Source of the DNA: Phragmites australis
Lineage: Eukaryota; Streptophyta; Magnoliopsida; Poales; Poaceae
NCBI RefSeq assembly: GCF_958298935.1
Contig: NC_084933.1
Span: 11,639,001-11,703,000 of the forward strand
DNA length: 64,000 bases
Direction: 5' to 3'
Shown here: positions 44,807-57,350 of the stretch, piece by piece
Position numbering within the stretch: position 1 is the first letter of the stretch
How the letters are laid out: the number at the start of each line of letters is the position of its first letter
Notes under the pieces: generated by a model
The model's input: the letters and a program-made list of their open reading frames with translations, nothing else
The model's database searches: none
Told to the model about the DNA's origin: nothing
Translations under genes and position numbers: made by a program

Positions 44807-46938
44807 CTAGTTTTTCTTCGAAATTTTAGAAGGACAGTACAAGTGCCGCCCTGCTTCCGCAGCCTCCTTGATTTCTTGAAGTTGATTAGCTATGTCCTCT
44901 AAAAGTTGCAACTGTAATGACTGCCTCCTTTCATTTGCCGCAAGCCTTATCTTGTCTTGTGCATCTTTAATGGCATGCAGATTTCCCCCCAGGAGATCTG
45001 CAGCAGCACGAGTCTGCAACTTTTCTGCTTGTATTGTTGCATCTGAGAAGCTTCGACCAATCACGCCCTTAACTGCATATGAACAGCTGAATTTTAGTAT
45101 CAGTTTCAATTGATTCTGTTGCAAAAATAGTTTAGAGAATGTGCCAATCACAGTAGAGATTGAGCATATCATACTGGTGAAGCAGCAAATACAGCCAATG
45201 GATAGGCATACGGAAAATGCTCCTATGGTGTGGAGTACTGTGGAGTGTGGACACAAGCAGAAGTGTTCAGAACTATGAGTAAATAAAGGCTGGAAGGATG
45301 TAGGCATACCATAAATCTCAACTTGAAAAGCTATAGAAGTAGTTTTATCAAACAAGAATCAGTAAGACCAACACAATCAGCTCTAACGTTTGAGATGTGA
45401 ACCCATGAAAAAAAGATGGCACGTACAAAAAAAGGAACTCACTTAAAAATTGAAATGATAGAAGATAGTGTGGTCTTCCTAAGCAATACAAGGACCATAT
45501 GCTCCAACGAGGTTCCGATCAATGAACGCAACATTAAGCAAAACAAGCATCAAACATGCACACTAGGAATGGTTTTAATGAATCAACTATAGCTCAAAAT
45601 TAAGATCACACCACACGCACGGGATATCAAGACCTCCCAAGAATGGAACTGTAGGCCTACATTTATTACACTATAAAAATACTTTGGCACATTATACTAT
45701 ATAGAAATCATCAATTGAGCATCATTTTTCCACAAAATCGTACCTTCTGTGGAGAAGAATATGTCATCAACCACATGCACGTCGTAGATATTTGCATCAT
45801 TCTCACTTTCTGAATGATCATGACTAATCTTGTCTACACCTCCACACTCTACCTCCTGAAATTCATCAGCAGTCTGTTGCTCTGTAACTTCTGTACCAGC
45901 TGCAGCATCAACATGAAAATCACCACCTTGATTTAGACTCCGGGCATATAGGGGGAGGATTTCCACCGTCTCTGTTCCATCATCTTCGCTGCTATCCAGC
46001 TTCAGTTTTGATCCAACCACAGGAACTTCACCGGGTGTCTGAACAGCTATCATATCGTCGTTTCCCCCTGTCCCTCGGGCATGATCTACAGGAACAGGTG
46101 GCACCAGTTCCTCACGCAAGAACGGCATCTTGAAGCTAAACACAGAATCATTCCCCAATTGCACGATCTTGTCATTACCACCGTTCCTATTAACGGATTT
46201 TGACGAGCTCGGCTCTCCCTCAGACATGATGATACTGTGCGGCGTCACCATCTCCTCCTCATCCTCGTCGTCCTCTGTGCCGAGACCAAGCAGCCGGCGG
46301 TACGCGTCCACCTCCTTCCGCAGCGCGCGGGCCTCCCGCTCCCTTAGGAGCACGATGTCCCTGAGCTCCTCCACCTCGTCCTCGTAGAAGGCGCAGCGCT
46401 CGTCGGCGGTGCGGCGCTGCTGGCGCGCCTCGATCTCGAGCGCGGACTTCTCCTTCTGCAGGCGCAGGATCATGGCCATGGCCTCCTCGGTCGCGGACGC
46501 CGACGCGCTGCGCTCCTTCTCGAGCTCCCGCTGCAGCTCCGCGCACTGCGCCTCCCGCTCCCGCTCCTCCCTCCCCCGCCACAGATTCCCATCGACGGCC
46601 TCCTCCTCACCTTCGTCTTCCTCCTCCACATCCTCCTCCTGCCGGCCCTCATCGCCGACGGCGACGAAGGGGAAGCGGGAGCGGAGGGAGGCGAGGAGGG
46701 AGTCGATGGCGCGGGCGGGGTAGCGCGCGAGGAACGCGAGGAGGCAGGGGAGGTGCGGGCGCGCGCAGGTGCAAGGCAGCGGGAGGCCGACTAGGGCGAG
46801 GAGGCGCGCGGCGGCGGTGGCGAAGGCGGCGAGGCAGAGGCAGGCCCAGGCGAACGCGAGGTCGACGAACGCGCCGGCGAGGGAGCGGACCGTCCAGCGC
46901 GCGCGCACGGCCGCCGCGCCCGGACAGCGCGCCATCAT
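44807..46938 (-). CDS. GTD-binding (DUF593) domain protein, myosin-binding type, two exons, 486 aa
   Basis: Exon 1 is 46938-45744, exon 2 is 45072-44807, with a GTACGA donor, an ATGCAG acceptor and phases that match (398 codons plus one base, then 88 codons). The N-terminus has a hydrophobic segment at residues ~20-50 (DLAFAWACLCLAAFATAAA), then an acidic stretch. The GTD-binding coiled coil follows at ~125-215 (EEAMAMILRLQKEKSALEIE, ERCAFYEDEVEELRDIV). The C-terminal IYDVHVVDD motif is found in this family. Exon 2 adds a second amphipathic helix region (LQLQLLEDIANQLQEIKEAA). Family members (maize Floury1, Arabidopsis MyoB) sit in endomembranes and bind myosin XI or zein. Start at the first of two ATGs. 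No lesions seen; it is the best intact gene in the window. Confidence 0.9.
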
Positions 46939-47604
46939 CGCATGGAAGTCACTCGGTCCGTGCCGAATGATTTTATTCAGGTCGCTGGGAGAGAGCGGGC
47001 GAAAGGGGAAAGGTTTGCGGAGGAGGAGACGTGCGAGGACGCGGGTGGGCTGGGAAAGAAAGGCTGCGGGCGGCGGCGGCGTGGCAAAACGACGTGGGGA
47101 CTAGCGGAATCGGCCCGACATTGCGTCGCGCGCGGGCGGCAGGGCGGTGACGGCCCTGACGGAGGAAGTTGGTGGAATATTTTTTATTTTAGTTTTTTAA
47201 CTAATATTTTAAAAATAGTAGGTGGTAAACCAAATTTCTAGAAACTAGCCGGTGGGAAACTAAATTTCAAGAATTAGCTTATTTTGTCACGTCAAAGTAC
47301 ATGTCATGACACATTAATATGGTCACGTTATATGAATTGGCACGATCAAGGTGGTCACGCTAGTATCAGCCTTGGCGCCTTTACACGCGAGGCCAACATG
47401 ACATCCCTGAGTTACTCCAAAGGTGTTAGGGTGACCAGTGTCACGTGAATACTTTTGGTGTGACCAGAGCGTCATGCCGGCTACCCTCCTCTCTCTCCTC
47501 CTCCTCCTTCTAGACAGTAGGACCTTGCTTGCACCTCTCTTCCCACTAATCTAAATTCTTCATCAAATCCATCGATTTTAGATCTAAATAAAAAAAGATT
47601 TCAC
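46939..47604. other. divergent upstream region, GC-rich then AT-rich
   Basis: 46939-47160 is GC-rich and probably holds the promoter and 5' leader of the GTD-binding gene. I see no clear TATA box. 47200-47600 has no gene except the leader of the zinc-motif pseudogene. Confidence 0.4.
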
Positions 47605-49236
47605 ATGGAATTGCCCATTGAAGGTAAATACTCCATTACAACCATTCAATTTCCATTTTTTTTTCTTAAATTTAGATGGTTTTAAGCTAGCTTGGGTTTA
47701 GAGATTAGGTGATGAAAATATTAAAATTCAGTTAGATTAGCTAATAATTGTTTTTTATTGTTCAATGCTTAATGTAACATATTTATTATGCTTGTACGTA
47801 GACTATTTTAATATTGTAGTTTGTGTTGTCAAATTGGTCATTCAAGATGTTAACCAAGTTTAGTGCATAGGATTTGTAGTGTTCAATGTAAAAGTGTTTG
47901 GTGCATGTTAAATTCGTAATGGATTGATATTTATGCAGTTGTATGGTATGATGGTTAATTTGTGACGTAAGCAAAAGTAGGTACACATCGGCAAGAAGTA
48001 TCCCGATATTAGTTGCAAGGATGCTCCTGTTCCTCCCGCTCTCTCCATCCTGACTTGTGAATATGGTAAGCCTACTATGGTCCTTTAGTCGCTATATGAA
48101 GATATTGCTGGCCGCGCTTACTACCTGTGCAAGGATTATCGTGTGAGTGCATATTTGTTATGGGTTAGGGTAGAAGCATATGGCATTACTTTTGCAGATA
48201 TGATATTTTAATAATTTGCAGGAGTGGGAGGTGTTCTACTTCTTCCAATGGATTGATGGACATGAGATGTATGCCCATATGATTATGAAGGTGAAACGGA
48301 TTTAGTTAGCATCCGAAGCTATATAACAAGTTTGTTTGTTGGGTTCCTCTTCCACCAAACTCACCAAAACTGATGGATAAAGAGAAGTGAGAAGTGAGCA
48401 AAAGATGTCTAGTGGATCCTCCGTTGTGCAAGTGTGGGAAGCGAAGCGTTCTTTGTGAACCTTCTGGGGGATCACCTTATTTCCATTGTGAATGGATGGT
48501 AAAGGTAAAAACTGATCATTGTTACTTGTTTACAATTTGAATGAGGTAGAATTAGATGTCATATACCTTGTATCATGAATTTGAATATGGCGCTATGATG
48601 CTACTTGTAACTTTCAGGATTTATTGTACAGTCCTCTGTAAATGTCTTAATTAGGTTAGGTATGTTCTAAGTCAAGCTAGAGGATAGTGGGCGATGGTGA
48701 ATGGATAGAGGAGGAAGAGCATCAAGTGAAGGGCAATAGGATGATAGAACCATATCGTCCAAGGAGCTGAACTTGTGGTGTGAAAGCTCGATACGGGATA
48801 GTGCCCTTTGGACTTGGTGTGCGGGCATATGGTTGGTAAGAACATGGTTAGTTTTATGCATATTATCTATATTTTCTATTTTGATATCTTATACCTTGTT
48901 AATGGGAGTTCATATGATTTTTTTTTGGAATAAAGTACGTGGAGATGTTCATGGGAGGAGTACCTTGATAAAGATAAGGTGGATCATGAGATTGCATAGT
49001 GGAGTAAGCGTCATATGACGGTGCTATCAAGCTATTTGGAGCACTGTAAAAAGGCAACTCGTGATTTTTACCGTGCTATGTATCCCCAGCACAAGAGGAG
49101 AGCCATAGAGGGTCCAGAGGCAGTGGCTAAGGCGGTACAAATGGAGACAGTGAAGGCTCTTGTTGCTAATTTGCCTATGCTAATACCGGATGATGATGAT
49201 TATGATGAATTGCTCTATGATGGGTCGGACGATTAG
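47605..49236 (+). pseudogene. GRF-like zinc-motif protein gene of grass repeat type, decayed, about four exons
   Basis: The pieces match a large grass family with a cysteine motif followed by FFQWIDG. MELPIEG at 47605 ends in a donor. 47990-48143 reads PALSILTCEYGKPTMV, a TAG stop, then AGRAYYLCKDYR. 48222-48303 reads EWEVFYFFQWIDGHEMY. A second cysteine segment, PPLCKCGKRSVLCEPSG, lies at 48418-48470. The last piece (49015-49236) is a helical, acidic-tailed end (DDDDYDELLYDGSDD) with a TAG stop. The internal TAG at about 48089 and poor frame matches show decay. The family's function is unknown and copies are often linked to transposons. Confidence 0.5.
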
Positions 49237-49269
49237 TATGAGGGGTTAGTTCAATGGGTATATAGTTAG

Positions 49270-50165
49270 TGATGTGCCCATGGCTCCTTCGAATACGATC
49301 AATACTGCCAATAATCCTCAAATCATACAAATAATTAGACCACCAGGTGAACTCGTTCCTTGCTGTTCATGCTTTCTTGGATGGATTACTACTAAATTCT
49401 TGTGATATTTTATTGCTTAGGAATGTGGGAGAAGCACCACAACCTTACCCAGATGTCACCCCTCGAAGGCCAAGTCTACTCGGATTCGAGGCTGAGCTCT
49501 AGTCGTGGTCGAAGTCGTGGTTGTGGTTGAGTCTCAGGACATCACGTTAGTAAAACGGGCATAACTCTCATACGAAGTCCATTTTTGGCAATCTTGAACA
49601 TTCTGGAAAGCTTACGACTAATCCTTTCCAATGGATATGAGCTCGACGAAATATTGCTTATAGTTTAGTCAGAGTCAAAGAAATAAGGTGCTACACCACC
49701 GTATCGGCCCCTATTGGGTCTTATAATCGTGTCGGGGTTGGAGTCCAGGTTTTGTACGCCTCTTTCCATGGCTACATAACCCTAGGTCGACCTCCTCATG
49801 TCCCTCCTATATATACACAGTAGCCATCATAGTTTAGGCTCGGGTTTAGCTTAGATTATTCTGTTTTAGACAGTTTCGCTGTTTATCGGTTTGTTGAACC
49901 CCAACTCAAGTACTTCATTGGTAATTAACAATATTCAGATTGCATCTACCTGTTCTTGCTTGTGTTCTCGATTCACTTGCAGAAAAAGCCTTCTTGGCGA
50001 GGTCAACTGCGTCTTGGTACGGTTGATAACCATGGAGTAGTGGTGTAGTGGTTGCGAGAGTTCTTGATCTGTTCTGTTCAGAGCCTTTAGATCATCAACG
50101 TTGAAGCTCTACCAATCGACTTATTAGATCATCAACGTTGAAGCTCTACCAATCGACTTATTATA
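49270..50165 (+). repeat. E3 5' LTR (right end approximate)
   Basis: The left end aligns with the E4 LTR start at 63277 while the sequences before the two points are unrelated, which fixes the boundary. The first 250 bp resemble the degraded C-terminal end of a gypsy polyprotein, as in E4, so pol may overlap the LTR in this family. A 'tcctatatatacacagtagcc' TATA region lies near 49804. The end near 50165 is set only by the PBS. Confidence 0.6.
50087..50160. repeat. perfect 37-bp tandem duplication near the E3 LTR end
   Basis: The unit starting ttagatcatcaacgttgaag occurs twice in a row with no difference. Confidence 0.9.
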
Positions 50166-50173
50166 TTACCTTT

Positions 50174-50190
50174 CGGTATCAGAACCTCGG
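50174..50190 (+). other. E3 primer-binding site
   Basis: CGGTATCAGAACCTCGG resembles the TGGTATCAGAGC initiator-Met-type site, with changes. Confidence 0.5.
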
Positions 50191-50384
50191 TTGCCCGTTA
50201 GGTAATCTCAGTTATCCCCTTTGTTTCGTCGTTTTCCATTACCTAGAGTCCAGAAAATTGCCCCATAAAAATATTTAGATCTTAGTTTTTCCGCTGTCCA
50301 AACCACTTTGTGCCTTCGCAATTTTGTTTTCAGTATTCGCGTTGTTGAGTTTGAATCCATCGTCGGTGTTTTTTTGCTGGTCGA

Positions 50385-50830
50385 GTCATCATGACCTAGT
50401 TTCTAGAGTGGAGTCTTGCTGATTAGTCGCTTTAACCATCTACTCGAGTTCGACCACTAATCAATTGAGTCGACTATCAAGTCGTGTTCGACCACTAGCC
50501 GCTTTAACCATCTACTCGAGTTCGATCACTAGTCGAGTTGACCAACAAGTCGTGTTCAACCACTAGTCGCTTCAACCATCTAGTTGAGTTCGACCACTAG
50601 TCGAGTTGACCATCTACTCGGGTTCGACCACTGGTCGAGTCGACCATCAACTCGTGTTCGACCACTAATTGCTCTGACCACCCACTCAGGGTCCCGACCA
50701 GCTACTCCGACCACCCACTCTGTTCACCCACTCGGGGTTCGACCAGGCACTCCGACCACCTAGTCAAAATCGGTGACATTCTCGGATCCGACCATCCTTT
50801 CGGGTTCGACCACCTAGTCAGAGTATATAT
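50385..50830 (+). repeat. degenerate tandem repeats in the E3 leader
   Basis: Units of about 35-60 bp built from 'ttcgaccactagtcgagt' and 'gaccatctactcg' repeat some eight to ten times, more divergent toward the right. Confidence 0.7.
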
Positions 50831-51539
50831 ATTTCTAGTTGCTCTCGGATACCTCCATACACCTTTCATATCAAGCATTGTCCGTCAAAGTTTGAGTATC
50901 ACTCGATAGTTCAAACAGAGGTAGCCAAAGTTCAGAGAGAGAGAATATCTTTTTATTACCTTTATACCCCTGCTCTCCCGAAAAAAATTTGTGACCCATG
51001 TACCTCACTAGTCTTAGAAAAGGCAGTAGAAGAGTTTTTGAGTTTGTGTCACATTCACCAAAAAAAAGAGAAAAAAGCAAGCAAGAAGCAAAGAGTGCGA
51101 AAAAGAAGAAGCAAAGAGTGCAAAAAAAAGGAGAATCAATTTGCATTGCGAATTTTGTTCCATTGTGCTTGTGTCTGTTATAGTTTTCGTTTTGCTTGAG
51201 CTAGTTCTAGGAACGTGTTCGGGCCAACAACTGTAACGAGTACTGTGGACTTTTATCCAGCTTTGCTAATCTGATTTCAATTATTGCCATTCCTTTCTAC
51301 TAAATATTGCCTATCAAAGCTACACCTTCTCTCGATCAGAACGGTTTCTCCCCTTGCAACTACCTCACTCGAACCCGATAAGGTATCACGAACCAGCCAC
51401 CGGTTGTGCCAACTGCAGTGATTAGTAAGAACACTTACAAGAGCGTGGTAAGACATTTGAGAGTGTGTGACTCCATCTCTACCACCTAGTAGTCGATAGG
51501 AATAATTTATCTTTCGTTATTTTCTATCTTCGACTAACC

Positions 51540-52552
51540 ATGGCAGGAGAAGCATCGGATGCACAGGAGTGTGTTTTGAAGGAAGAACTCACAATGGTGT
51601 TGAATGATCATCGACATGCTATCAATGAAGACATTGATAAGAAGCTTGCGGAGACAAACACTACATTGCAATGACTTAATGATAGTATTGTCATGCTCAA
51701 TACACAATTTGATCGACTGGTTAATCAACCACCAAACCATGGGCTGTGGATCCACGTGGCGCATTCCATGAACAAGAGGAGTCCATCGCAGATGATGAAA
51801 TTTTGAGGCATAGACAAGACACATTTGATGCACAACAACGGGACTGATTAAATTTCAACCATCAAGGTATGGGAGGTAATAATTTTTAGCAACATAACCT
51901 ACGTGTTAATAATGATCTATTTGCTAAGGTTAAGTTTACCCTACCATCTTTTGAGGGTGCTTATGATGCTGAATGGTATTTAGATTAGGAGATGATGGTA
52001 GAATAGAAATTTAATGCTCATTTAGTTCCTGAAGTGTATAGAGTTAGGCAAGCCACTAGTGAATTTAAAAAATTTGCAATCATCTGGTGGAATAGGGTAT
52101 GTATCGATGGATTAACGCCTACCACATGGAATGCTTTAAAGGTTGCTATGTGTAACAGATTTGTTCCACCCTCTTTTAAACGTGATTTGCATAAGAAATT
52201 GCAGCGCTTAAACTATGGTGATAGATCCGTAGAAGAATATTATCATGAGCTACAAATTAGTATGTTGCATTGTGATATTATTGAGGATGAAGATGCGGCA
52301 ATGGCACGCTTTTATGGAGGGTTAAGATGTGAAATTCAAGATGTAGTTGATTACAAAGAATACAATAGTGTTCCTAGATTGTTCCAATTTGCATGCCTGG
52401 CAGAAAAAGAATTGTAGGGACGACAACAGAGGCCAAAGAGCAATTTTGGGAGCACGATCACTTCAAAATCAACACCGGGACAAGTCAAAATAACCCCACG
52501 TTCAGCTACACAGTCTGCTACCCCTTCTCGAGTAGGGTGCATTCAGTAGTAC
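51540..52552 (+). pseudogene. E3 gag, with stops, cut by E2
   Basis: The ATG at 51540 opens MAGEASDAQECVLKEEL with a coiled-coil start. The capsid part reads VKFTLPSFEGAYDAEWYLD, then after stops EFKKFAIIWWNRV, KRDLHKKLQRLNYGDRSVEE and ARFYGGLRCEIQDVVDYKEY. These are the standard gypsy gag blocks. Stops near 51672, 51987 and 52004, each explained by one base change, end its function. E2 is inserted just past the capsid domain. Confidence 0.85.
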
Positions 52553-54085
52553 TGTCGGTGAATCAGGAACCGGGGGTCCCCGAATCCCGAGGCCAGGCCA
52601 GCAATCCGCCACGTGGCGCCATTCCGCGGGGTCGCCTCCGCAAAGCAAAAAAGATTAAGTCCTGGGAGAGGGCGCTCGGGGCCACAGTCAGTGGTCCCCG
52701 AGTACCCAAGTTCCCTGATGATCTGCGAAGTCTAAGTGCTGGGAAGAAAGTGCTCGGGGAGGTATACGGTGACCCCCGAGCACCCGAGTCCCCCGACGAC
52801 CAGGAAAGCTAAGTACCGGGAGAAGTGTGCCCGGGGCTGCGAGCGGTGGCCTCCTGGGCACCCAAGTATCCCGGGGACCCACTAAAGGAAGTTCCGGCAG
52901 AGAGTGCTCGGGGCCGCGTGCAGCGGCCCCCGAGCACACGGTCCCCCGAGGGTCCGTACAAGCGTGCCCGGGAGAGAGTGCTTGGGGAGGTGAACAGTAG
53001 CTCCCGAGCACTTGGTGACCCGAGGACCAAGGAAGGGCATTCTCGGGAGAGAGTGCTCGGGGAGGTGAACAGTGACCCCCGAGCACTCGGTTCCCCAACG
53101 ACCCAGGAAGCCCCCTGACAAGTAGCCCCCACAGGTGCCCACTGATGAGGTGTCAGGCAGTCAAAGGCCTGAGGCCGCATTTAAGAGCGCGCGTTGCCTG
53201 TCACCTCCAACTGCTCATGCCACACTCGGTGTCAGTTCCTACCACATTATGGCAGAAGGGCGTGGGGTCATTAAATGCACGGGTCCCATCCCGTGCCATC
53301 CGGTTTGTCTCGGGATAACGTCGTGAGGGTCGAGGCGTTCTGTTTGCCGCGCTGCTGTGGCAGGAGAAGAAGACAGGGTGGGCACGCCGAGACGCTCTGC
53401 GGTTGCCCGGTGGGTCCTCTCCACGGCGGCCGTTACCAGTGCATTTATGGTGACGGATGAGCGGGCGCGGGGCGCCTTTTCCACCCCTGGTCACTTCGCA
53501 CAGAGGCTATGATGACGCCCTTTCCATTTATGGTGCCTTGGGACTCGTGCCCTCCCGTTCGGGGCACGCTACTGCCGGCGGGTATTTAAAGCAGCCGGCA
53601 GCACGGACAAAGACAAGCTTGGACAGGCTAAGAATATCAGAACAGGCTGAATCTCGGCACAATCTCTCAACAAGCTCAACAAGTTAGACAATCTCTCAGA
53701 AGTAGGAAAATCCCAAAGGAAGTGGGTAGAGAAGAGAAGAGAAGCCCAAGAGCACCCAAAGCCAACAGACACACGCAGACCCAAGAACAAAGAGCCCCAG
53801 GCTCTAGGATAGCCAAACATTCTTGTAACCAGCAACATTCTTGAGGGATATTCTCAGGGCATTTATAGTATCCATACAGGAGTAGGGTGTTACGCCTCCG
53901 TGCGGCCCGAACCTATCTAAAACCCAGTGCATTTACTTCGCTCCGCACTAGATCATTCCACCCCGCCAGCCATCGCATTTATACCCCTTTATTTCTCCGG
54001 TGAACATATTCAGGATCATCCCCCCGGCCGAATCTCTAAAAAGGGGTCCCTCAGGATCCCTGCTATAGGAGTTAACCCTCCGACA
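52553..54085 (+). repeat. E2 5' LTR (1533 bp)
   Basis: It begins TGTCGGTGAATCAGG and ends CCCTCCGACA. The hairpin array (52667-53110) has all units found in the E1 5' LTR. TATTTAAA is at 53583-53590. It is longer than the E1 LTRs mainly through an insertion at about 53600-53790 with 'caatctctcaacaagctcaa' text. Confidence 0.92.
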
Positions 54086-54087
54086 GC

Positions 54088-54105
54088 TGGCGCGCCAGGT
54101 AGGGG
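54088..54105 (+). other. E2 primer-binding site
   Basis: TGGCGCGCCAGGTAGGGG, identical to E1, two bases after the LTR. Confidence 0.8.
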
Positions 54106-54150
54106 GGAAGCATCCCTGAATTTGTTTGTTTGTTTTCTTCTGCAGAAAAA

Positions 54151-55390
54151 ATGGCCGGTGGTCATTGTCTCCAGCGCTCCGGCTCCAGCTCGAGTGAGGA
54201 AATGGGGCCTCTCGCTCAGGAGGCTCCAGTCACTGTTGCATCCCAGCAACAACCACGATCTGCACACACGACGTTCCCCTCTCAAGGGAACCAGGGCACT
54301 GGGCCCAGCAGGGCCGCCGCCACCGTCGCCGGTGCACCATCCAATCCCCAGCAGGTGGCCGAAACTCCTGCCGCCAGGTCCGCATCTGGACAGCGCCGGG
54401 CGCCGCTCCGCCGTAGGCTCGCCTTTGTCGAGGCCAGTCCCGGGAGCGCGCTGCTTGCGGCGCACGCTCTCCTCACGCACCCGCCAGTCCAGGCGGCGGG
54501 GGAAACCCCGGAGGGCCGCTGGCTCCAGAAAGTAGCCACCCTAGTCGGCATGGCCCACCGCCAGGTGCTGGCCGAAAGTTCCCGCGCCACCTCGCAGCGC
54601 GGCGCCGCTAAGACCGGCCCATCGTCAGGTGGCGGTCGCACTGGCCGGGGGGCTTCCAAGCGGAGTGCTGCCCCCTTGGCCACTACCGGAGCCCAAGACC
54701 TCCGCTTGCACCTCAACGAGCGGAGGGGCATCGAAGATGCACGCGTCATCCTCAAGCGCCAGCGGGAGACCCAACAGGAGGCTGAAGCCGACGACCAGGC
54801 CTCCTCTTTGCCGGCCCATGATCGCCGGGGCTCCCCGGCTCGCTGGCGTTCACCGCCCAAGGGCGCTGCCCACGCCGCAGGGTACGGCACCGGTTGCCGT
54901 GCCTTCATCAGTGAGCTCCGCCAGGTCAAATGGCCCACCAAGTTCCGCCCCGAGCTGCCGAAGAAGTACGACGGGTCCATCGACCCCGTCGAGTTCCTCC
55001 AGATATATACCACCGCTATCCAAGCGGCTGGCGCCAGCGAAAAGGTGATGGCTAACTACTTTCATGTTGCCTTGAGGGGCTCTGCCTGCTCTTGGCTTAT
55101 GAACTTACCACCAGGGTCTATCAGCTCCTGGGATGATCTTTGCCACCAGTTTGTGGCTAATTTTCAGGGCACATTCACGCGCCCCGGTCTGGAGTGCGAC
55201 CTCCACGCCGTCAAGCAGCAGGAGGGGGAGACGCTGTGGCGCTTTATTCAGCGCTTCAGCCAGGTCCGCAACACCATCCTGCGGATAACCCCCCACACTA
55301 TCATTGTCGCATTTCGGCAGGGCGTTCGCGACGAGCGGATGCTCGAGAAGCTAGGCACGCACGAGGTCGAAACCACCGCGGAACTTTTCC
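54151..55390 (+). pseudogene. E2 gag, open through the capsid domain
   Basis: The ATG at 54151 opens MAGGHCLQRSGSSSSEEMG and the frame stays open through the capsid domain (KWPTKFRPELPKKYDGS, MANYFHVALRGSACSWLMN, ETLWRFIQRFSQV). At about 55388 a 52-bp deletion, compared with E1, removes ALADKCAKTAEARAW and shifts the frame, so the original frame runs on to 55578 as noise. This copy shows the N-terminal part of gag better than E1. Confidence 0.88.
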
Positions 55391-56600
55391 GCGCCCTGAG
55401 CACCCCACCGCAGATCAACCAGGTCCTTCCCGCTCCGACAGGCGGGAAAAGAAAAAGAGAAGGAGGCGCAGGGCTGTCCCCGTCGAGCCGGCCCAGGGCC
55501 CCGCCCGTGGGCCGACCCAGGAACCTGACCGCCGGCAAGCACGCCGGGCGGCCACCGACAGATGGCCTGCACCCGTGAGGGCTTCGACCCGAGCCCCTCC
55601 TAGGGCTCCAGCTCCCGCTCCCGCTCCAGCAAGGGCCCTCGCTCCTGCGGGGCCCGAGCCGGGGAAGTGGTGCCCGATTCACCAGACCAGGTGGCATGAC
55701 CTCACGGAGTGCCGCACGGTCAAGGGCCTCATCGAGCAGCGCCAAAGGGACCGCGAGGAGCCCCACAGGGGTGGGGACAATGGAGCCGCCTCCAACAACC
55801 CAGAGCTCAGCTTCCAGGAGCCTGAGCACACTGTCGCCTTCATCGATGGAGGCGCGTACACGCCCTCCTCCCGCCGCAGTGTCAAGACCATGCGGTGCGA
55901 GGTGTGCTCGGCGACCCTGAGCGAAGAGGCCGTAAGGCCCCTAAAGTGGTCGGACGCCCCGATCACTTTCAGCTTGGCCGACCACCCCGCCAGTACTGCA
56001 GGCATGGGGCGACTACCCCTGGTAGTGTCCCCCACCATCTGCAATGTGAAGGTCAGCAGAGTGCTGATCGATGGGGGCGCAGGCCTTAACCTCCTCTCCA
56101 AGGAGGCTTTCGAGAAGTTGCAGGTGCCCTTCAGGCGCCTAAAGCCGTCGCTCCCCTTTTACGGGGTGACACCCGGGCACTCCCTGCCCCTCAGGCAGGT
56201 CGAGTTGCCCGTAACATTCGGGAGCCGGGACAACTTCCGGACGGAGAACGTCATCTTCGACGTCGTGGAGCTCCACCTCCCCTACAACGCCATCCTCGGG
56301 CGCCTGACGCTCGCTCGGTTCATGGTGGTCACGCACTATGCGTACCTCACGGCTAAGATGCCGGGCCCAGCAGGCCCCATCTCCGTGTCCGCCGAGACCA
56401 GCAGCGCCGTCTCCTGCGCCGAGCAGTTATACTTGGCCTTGGTCTTAGCTCGAGCCGAGGTCAAAGGTCGTCCAGGGGGCTCGGGACCCTCTTCATCCAA
56501 ACCCCGACTCGCTGCCGACGCCTCTGTTCCTACGAAGGAGGTCGTGGTGGGTGAAGACGCCTCCCAGGTCGTCCGAATCGGCGGTGACCTGGGCGGCAAA
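55391..56600 (+). pseudogene. E2 gag C-terminus with zinc motif, and aspartic protease
   Basis: The frame includes CPIHQTRWHDLTEC at about 55671 and the protease active site VLIDGGAGLNLL at about 56061, with the normal D-G-G. It is open up to the TAG at 56601-56603, the same place as in E1. Apart from the upstream frameshift this protease looks able to work. Confidence 0.87.
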
Positions 56601-56603
56601 TAG

Positions 56604-57350
56604 GAAAGCGCGCTCGTCACCTTCCTCCAGGCTAACATCGATATGTTTGCATGGCAACCATCCGATATGCCCGGGATCCCTAGGGAGGTGATCGAGCACC
56701 ACCTGGCTGTGCGCCCAGACGCACGCCCGGTGAAGCAGAAGGTCCGGCGGCAGGCGCTCGAGCGCCAGGAGTTCATTCGGGAGCAAGTCAGCAAGCTCCT
56801 TGACGCCGGATTCATCTGAGAAGTCCTCCACCCCGAGTGGCTGGCGAACCCAGTTATCATCCCGAAGGCCAACGGCAAGCTCCGCATGTGCGTGGAGTAC
56901 ACCGATCTAAACAAGGCTTGCCCCAAAGATTCTTTCCCTTTGCCCTGCATAGATCAGATTGTAGATGCAACTGCGGGATGTGATCTTTTGTGTTTTTTAG
57001 ATGCAAACTCTGGTTATCACCAGATTCGCATGGCCATAGAGGATGAAGAAAAAACTGCTTTTACCACTCCGGTGGGGACTTATTGCTATGTATCGATGCC
57101 TTTTGGTTTACGCAACGCTGGGTCTTCTTTCCAGCGCGCTATCCGCATCACCCTTGATTCGCAGGTTGGTCGCAACGTCGAGACCTACATCGACGATGTC
57201 GTGGTTAAGTCCCGAGACCGCGCCACCCTACTTGAAGATCTTACCGAGACTTTCAATAGTCTCCGCACCACCTGCCTAAAGCTCAACCCCGAGAAGTGCT
57301 TCTTCGGGGTGCCTGCGGGCAAGCTCCTCGGTTTCTTGGTCTCCAGCTGA
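56604..57350 (+). pseudogene. E2 reverse transcriptase
   Basis: It is in frame with the protease across the TAG. Blocks are GKLRMCVEYTDLNKACPKD, FLDANSGYHQIRMA, MPFGLRNAGSSFQRA and YIDDVVVKS at about 57186. A TGA at about 56817 and a TGA at 57348 break it. Confidence 0.92.

Larger units (their letters stand above)
49270..52552 (+). mobile_element. E3: 5' part of a Ty3/gypsy element (LTR, PBS, leader, gag), interrupted by E2
   Basis: An LTR starting TGATGTGCCC at 49270 is followed by a primer site at 50174 and a 1.3 kb leader. A gag frame then runs from 51540 into the E2 insertion at 52553. The rest of E3 must lie beyond the right edge, because E2 and E4 fill the remainder of the window. E3 sits right behind the zinc-motif pseudogene. 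Stops in gag show it is old, as expected for the outermost member of a nest. Confidence 0.75.

Noticed and set aside
54282..55013. 243-codon minus-strand frame in E2 gag, and similar frames opposite E1 gag and pol
   Set aside because: Shadows of GC-rich coding sequence; the plus strand carries gag motifs.
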